This document shows, one piece after another, positions 60,188-64,000 of a stretch of DNA of 64,000 bases. Under the pieces are notes generated by a model. It searched no databases and was not told the DNA's origin. It was given only the letters and a program-made list of their open reading frames with translations. The stretch comes from Rhodothermales bacterium (GTDB lineage: Bacteria > Bacteroidota > Rhodothermia > Rhodothermales > JAHQVL01): positions 60,089-124,088 of the forward strand of contig JAWKNW010000019.1 of the NCBI GenBank assembly GCA_041391505.1, written 5' to 3'. The position numbers and the translations under genes were made by a program. Each line of letters starts with the position of its first letter. Positions within the stretch are counted from its first letter, which is position 1.

Positions 60188-62779
60188 ATGAGCATACGTT
60201 CTAAACTGCTTGGTGCACTCACGCTGAGTGGTCTTGCGGCCATCGTCATCGTAGGGGTTTTGAGCTACAACTCTGGCAAGAGCTCGCTTGAGAAGGCATC
60301 GTTCAATCAGTTGACCGCCGTACGGGAAACCAAGGCACGGCAGATCGAAAACTATTTCGAGCAGATCCGCAATCAGGTCGCGACGCTCTCGGAAGATCGC
60401 ATGATGATCGACGCCATGCGCGGCTTCCGGACGGCCTTCTACACGCCGGACTCGCTCGCAAGCCCCATCCGGCAGCGGTGGTCGGATAATGTCGAAGGCT
60501 ATTATCTGAACGAATTCATCCCGCGTCTCGATGCGGTGGCCAGCCATCATCATGAAATCGAGGAGTTCTGGCCGACATCCGAGACGACGCTCTACTGGCA
60601 AGACCAGTATATCGCGGAGAATCCGAATCCCCTGGGCGAAAAAGACGCACTGAACAAAGCGGACGACGGGTCGGAGTACAGCCGGCTGCACGGCATCTAC
60701 CATCCGATCATCCGCAATTACCTGAAACGCTTCGGATATTATGACATTTTCCTGGTCGACGACCGCACCGGGAGCATCGTGTATTCGGTGTTCAAGGAGG
60801 TCGATTACGCGACCAGTTTGCTGGAGGGGCCCTACAAGGACACCAACCTGGCCCGTGTGTTTAACGAGGCGCGGAATGCCGAGGACAAGGATTTTGTCAA
60901 GCTGGTCGATTTCGAGCAGTACGACCCGTCCTACATGGCGCCGGCTTCGTTTATCGCTTCACCGATCTTCGACGGCGACGAACGCATCGGCGTGCTGATC
61001 TTTCAGATGCCGATCGACCGCATCAACCAGGTCATGACGGGACGCGAAAGCTGGGTGGCCGACGGTCTCGGCGTCTCGGGCGAATCCTACCTCGTAGGGA
61101 GCGACCTGCGGATGCGCAGCATCGCACGCGGCCTCGTCGACGATACGGAAGCGTATTATGCGGACCTGCGGGCCCAGGGATACGATCCCGATGCGATCGC
61201 GCACATTACCGCGCATCAGACCTCGATTCTTTTCCAGGAGATCGACACCGAGGGCGTGCGCGGTGCGCTCGCGGGTGACAGCAATGCGCAGGCGATCACC
61301 GGCTACCGCGGCAACCGGGTATTCAGCGCCTACAAGCAACTGCGGATCGCCGATGTCGACTGGGCGCTGCTCTCGGAAATTGCCGAAGCCGAGGCGCTCG
61401 CCCCCACGCAGCGACTGGCTCGCCTCATCGGCCTGTCCGCACTGGTAATTATGGTACTTATCGTGCTCGGGGCGCTCGTGTTTACGCGGTCGCTTACACG
61501 GCCCATCAACACCTTGCGGGATGCGGCAATGCGCATGGCATCGGGCGACTCCTCGGTGAATGTCACCCTGCAGCGCTCGGATGAACTCGGACAGCTGGGC
61601 GATGCGTTTAATACCATGGTGGCCAATATTCGCACCGCCACAACGGAATTGCAGGGCGAAAAGGAAAAAGCTGAAAAAGCCATCGTCACGGCGGAGCAAG
61701 CCAAATCGCAGGCCGAGCGTTCGCGCCGGCACCTCGCCGGCAGCGTCGAGGAGATGCTGGATGCGATCGAGCGTTTTGCGCAGGGTGATCTTACCGTCGA
61801 GCTCCAGGTGACGTCGAACGATGAAATCGGGAAGCTCTTCCAGGGCTTCAACCGCGCCGTGTCCAACGTGCGTTCGATGATCCGGAACGTGAGCGACGCC
61901 GTGGCATCGACCTCGAAGTCTGCCGTCTCGATCCGGTCGGCGACGGATGACATCGCGAACGATGTGCGCGAACAGTCGTCGCAGGTGACGGAAATTGCCG
62001 CGGCCGTGGAGGAGATGTCGATGACGATCGCCGACAATGCCCGGACAGCCACGAAGACGGCCGAAATCACGCATGCCTCGGGCAAGGCTGCCGAGCAGAG
62101 CGGCCTCGTCGTGCAGCAGACGGTCAAGAAGATTCAGGAGATCGCCGGCGTGGTGCAGCATTCGGCGGGCATCATCGAGCGCCTCGGAGACTCCAGCAAC
62201 CAGATCGGCGAGATTGTATCCGTTATTGAAGGCATCGCCGAGCAGACCAACCTGCTGGCTCTCAACGCGGCCATCGAGGCCGCCCGCGCCGGCGAGCAGG
62301 GCAAGGGCTTCGCCGTCGTCGCCGATGAAGTGCGCAAGCTGGCCGAGCGCACGACCGACTCGACCCAGCAGATCGCCGACATGATCCGTTCCATCCAGAC
62401 GGAAACGAGCCAGGCCGTAAAGGCCATGCAGGACGGGCGCCAGCGCGTCGACGAAGGGCTCGAACTCGCCGACAAGGCCGGCCTGGCCCTGCAGGATATC
62501 GAGCACAATATCGAACAGACCATCGGCATGGTCGCCCAGATCGCCGCGGCGACAGAAGAGCAGGCCCAGACCAGCTCGGAGATCTCAACCAATGTCGCGA
62601 GCATCTCGGAGTTGTCGACCAACTCGGCGCGCGGCGCCACCGACATCGCCGGCGCGGCCAGCGAACTCGGTCGCCTGACCAACAACCTGCGTTCGCTCGT
62701 GTCGCAGTTCGTGGTGCAGCGCGACTATAGCGACAACGCGCCGGTGTCCGAGGACGAAGAGGAAGGGGTCGAGGCGTAA
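60188..62779 (+). CDS. Methyl-accepting chemotaxis protein
   Basis: 863 residues from the ATG at 60188. Helix 1 (about 8-27) and helix 2 (about 413-436) enclose a large periplasmic sensory domain of about 380 residues, sized for a double Cache-like domain. HAMP about 437-490, a second HAMP-like segment about 516-560 (ERFAQGDLTVELQVTSNDE), and the signalling tip about 681-722 (GIAEQTNLLALNAAIEAARAG). No che genes adjoin it and no CheR-binding pentapeptide is at the C-terminus. Ligand unknown. Confidence 0.94.
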   Translation: MSIRSKLLGALTLSGLAAIVIVGVLSYNSGKSSLEKASFNQLTAVRETKARQIENYFEQIRNQVATLSEDRMMIDAMRGFRTAFYTPDSLASPIRQRWSDNVEGYYLNEFIPRLDAVASHHHEIEEFWPTSETTLYWQDQYIAENPNPLGEKDALNKADDGSEYSRLHGIYHPIIRNYLKRFGYYDIFLVDDRTGSIVYSVFKEVDYATSLLEGPYKDTNLARVFNEARNAEDKDFVKLVDFEQYDPSYMAPASFIASPIFDGDERIGVLIFQMPIDRINQVMTGRESWVADGLGVSGESYLVGSDLRMRSIARGLVDDTEAYYADLRAQGYDPDAIAHITAHQTSILFQEIDTEGVRGALAGDSNAQAITGYRGNRVFSAYKQLRIADVDWALLSEIAEAEALAPTQRLARLIGLSALVIMVLIVLGALVFTRSLTRPINTLRDAAMRMASGDSSVNVTLQRSDELGQLGDAFNTMVANIRTATTELQGEKEKAEKAIVTAEQAKSQAERSRRHLAGSVEEMLDAIERFAQGDLTVELQVTSNDEIGKLFQGFNRAVSNVRSMIRNVSDAVASTSKSAVSIRSATDDIANDVREQSSQVTEIAAAVEEMSMTIADNARTATKTAEITHASGKAAEQSGLVVQQTVKKIQEIAGVVQHSAGIIERLGDSSNQIGEIVSVIEGIAEQTNLLALNAAIEAARAGEQGKGFAVVADEVRKLAERTTDSTQQIADMIRSIQTETSQAVKAMQDGRQRVDEGLELADKAGLALQDIEHNIEQTIGMVAQIAAATEEQAQTSSEISTNVASISELSTNSARGATDIAGAASELGRLTNNLRSLVSQFVVQRDYSDNAPVSEDEEEGVEA

Positions 62780-62800
62780 CGCGACAGGAAAGAAGAACGT

Positions 62801-62839
62801 GCCAGGGGCGCCCGCTGTATCGATCGGCGGGCGCCCCTG
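62801..62839. terminator. Convergent bidirectional terminator
   Basis: A 14-bp stem CCAGGGGCGCCCGC / GCGGGCGCCCCTGG with an 11-base loop, between the convergent MCP and purE genes, one base from the purE stop. Confidence 0.75.
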
Positions 62840-62840
62840 G

Positions 62841-63371
62841 TTATTCTGGTCGGCCGCCGAGCAATTCGAGGCCTCGCGCGCGGACCGCGTTGTCCATCTT
62901 GTCGACGACCTCGAGGAGATGCGTCTTATAGGCCACGACCCGTTGCAAAAGCCCCGGGTCGCCGGTGGCAAGGATTTGCACGGCGAGCAGGCCGGCGTTT
63001 TTTGCGCCGCCGATGGCCACCGTCGCCACGGGAACGCCCCCCGGCATCTGGACGATGGAGAGCAGTGAATCCAGCCCCTGAAGATGCCGTGTGGGCACCG
63101 GAACACCGATGACGGGCAGGGGGGTCGATGCGGCGATCATCCCCGGTAGGTGCGCGGCGCCGCCGGCGCCGGCAATGATGACCTTGATGCCGCGCTCATG
63201 GGCAGTCCGCGCATAGGCGGTCATCGCCGCCGGCGTGCGATGCGCGGATAGGACGCGCATTTCGAACGGAACGCCGAATTCCGCGAGCGCCTCGGCGGCC
63301 GCCTCCATGACGGGCAGGTCCGATTCGCTGCCCATGGCAATACCCACGAGAGGGGACAGGTCGGTAGACAT
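62841..63371 (-). CDS. purE: N5-carboxyaminoimidazole ribonucleotide mutase PurE
   Basis: 176 residues, full length for class I PurE. Motifs: GIAMGSESDLPVM, VLSAHRTPAAM, AGAGGAAHLPGMIAA, and SIVQMPGGVPVATVAIG. Converts N5-CAIR to CAIR in purine synthesis. It follows purK by 11 bp on the same strand, the typical purKE pair. Confidence 0.96.
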   Translation of the reverse strand: MSTDLSPLVGIAMGSESDLPVMEAAAEALAEFGVPFEMRVLSAHRTPAAMTAYARTAHERGIKVIIAGAGGAAHLPGMIAASTPLPVIGVPVPTRHLQGLDSLLSIVQMPGGVPVATVAIGGAKNAGLLAVQILATGDPGLLQRVVAYKTHLLEVVDKMDNAVRARGLELLGGRPE

Positions 63372-63382
63372 CGGTTGCTCTC

Positions 63383-64000
63383 CTACAGCATGATCAGGGA
63401 CGCGGCACGCTCCGCGCGCGCGCGTGTTTCGTCCGGGGAATCCCCGGTGGTCGTCACGTGGCCCATCTTGCGGCGCGGTTTTACGTCCGCCTTGCCATAA
63501 ATATGGATGGCCGCGCCATCGATGCGGAGGGCGTCGCGCAGCCCGTCGGTGGACGCCGGCCCGCTGCGATGCCCGAGCACATTCACCATCACGGCACAGG
63601 GAGCCCGCAGCGACGGATCGCCTAGCGGCCAGTCCAGTATCCCGCGCAGATGATTTTCGAACTGGGAGGTCTGGCTGCCTTCGATGGAGTAATGCCCGGT
63701 GTTATGCGGACGCGGCGCCATCTCGTTGATCAGGATCGTGCCGTCCGCCAGCTCGAAGAGTTCCACCGCGGTGATGCCGACGCTGCCGAAGGCCTCGACG
63801 GCCGCCAGACCGATCCGCTGCGCCGCGCCGGCGACCTCGGGCGAAATGCCCGCCGGCACCACCACGGCATGACAACGATGATCGCGTTGCTCGGTATAGG
63901 CCACGGGGTACACGACGTGTTCGCCCCCCGGCCGGCGCGCGACGAGCACCGACAGCTCCCGTACGAAAGGCGCCCAGGCCTCGACGAGCAGGCCATCGTC
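63383..64000 (-). CDS. purK: N5-carboxyaminoimidazole ribonucleotide synthase PurK, C-terminal part
   Basis: The reading frame is open to the window edge; about 205 C-terminal residues are visible. Motifs of ATP-grasp PurK: VEAWAPFVRELSVLVARR, YPVAYTEQRDHRCHAVVVPA, LINEMAPRPHNTGHYSIEG, and DVKPRRKMGHVTTTG. Makes N5-CAIR from AIR, ATP and bicarbonate for PurE. The N-terminal half lies outside. Confidence 0.95.
   Translation of the reverse strand, partial: DDGLLVEAWAPFVRELSVLVARRPGGEHVVYPVAYTEQRDHRCHAVVVPAGISPEVAGAAQRIGLAAVEAFGSVGITAVELFELADGTILINEMAPRPHNTGHYSIEGSQTSQFENHLRGILDWPLGDPSLRAPCAVMVNVLGHRSGPASTDGLRDALRIDGAAIHIYGKADVKPRRKMGHVTTTGDSPDETRARAERAASLIML

Overview
The window is GC-rich, densely coded, double-membrane bacterial DNA. 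The best guess is a member of the Rhodothermota (Rhodothermales or a near relative, a Bacteroidota-like lineage). The reasons are type IX secretion (T9SS) C-terminal sorting domains on two large secreted proteins, a TPR-bearing Ser/Thr kinase next to an ECF sigma factor of the Acidobacteria/Rhodothermales type, many lipoprotein signal peptides, high GC, and few strong Shine-Dalgarno sites. No rRNA, tRNA, CRISPR array, phage or insertion sequence was recognised.

Layout. 1-1277: 3'-truncated lipoprotein amidohydrolase (minus). 1351-1809: a lone OmpR-type winged helix. 1912-12087: a compact type II secretion (T2SS)/type IV pilus-like operon (E, D, PilM/PilN-like fusion, PilO-like, PilP/GspC-like, GspG, prepilin peptidase, GspK-like, GspI-like, GspJ-like, F). 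12104-21450 (minus): Gfo/Idh/MocA oxidoreductase with a DUF5060-type glycosidase, a HerA-like ATPase, an NRAMP-fold transporter lacking the metal motifs, a soluble hybrid histidine kinase with degenerate receivers, and a small protein. 21555-22792: DUF1223 protein and a short helical protein.

23072-38981 is the most distinctive region. On the minus strand lie a 1583-residue multidomain T9SS substrate, a PEGA-domain Ser/Thr kinase and a periplasmic TPR protein. Divergently on the plus strand lie an FHA protein with a type VI secretion TagH/ImpI-like C-terminus, a membrane-anchored FHA protein with a lytic-transglycosylase-like tail, a PP2C phosphatase, a second PEGA kinase and two tandem TPR/CsgG-FlgO-like exported proteins. 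Together they hold writer, eraser and reader functions of Thr phosphorylation plus envelope outputs, without T6SS structural genes in view. I regard this as the best candidate for an undescribed system.

39355-42952: SbcD/SbcC-like (YhaO/YhaN-like) pair. 43058-44804: three small envelope proteins. 44983-48746: Ser/Thr kinase with TPRs, ECF sigma factor, lipoprotein. 48791-51902: PLP decarboxylase divergent from a MocR regulator with visible operator-like repeats. 51993-57562: T9SS-sorted repeat protein, enolase-superfamily enzyme, two-part sodium/solute symporter, cyclophilin. 57559-58645: DUF971 protein and ECF sigma factor. 59389-62779: lipoprotein and methyl-accepting chemotaxis protein. 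62841-64000 (minus): purE and the 3' part of purK.

Several intergenic gaps carry unrelated palindromic or tandem repeat mosaics (17.6-17.9, 22.4-22.5, 37.7-37.8, 39.0 and 53.45 kb). Domain positions are read by eye from the translation and are approximate. No homology search was possible.
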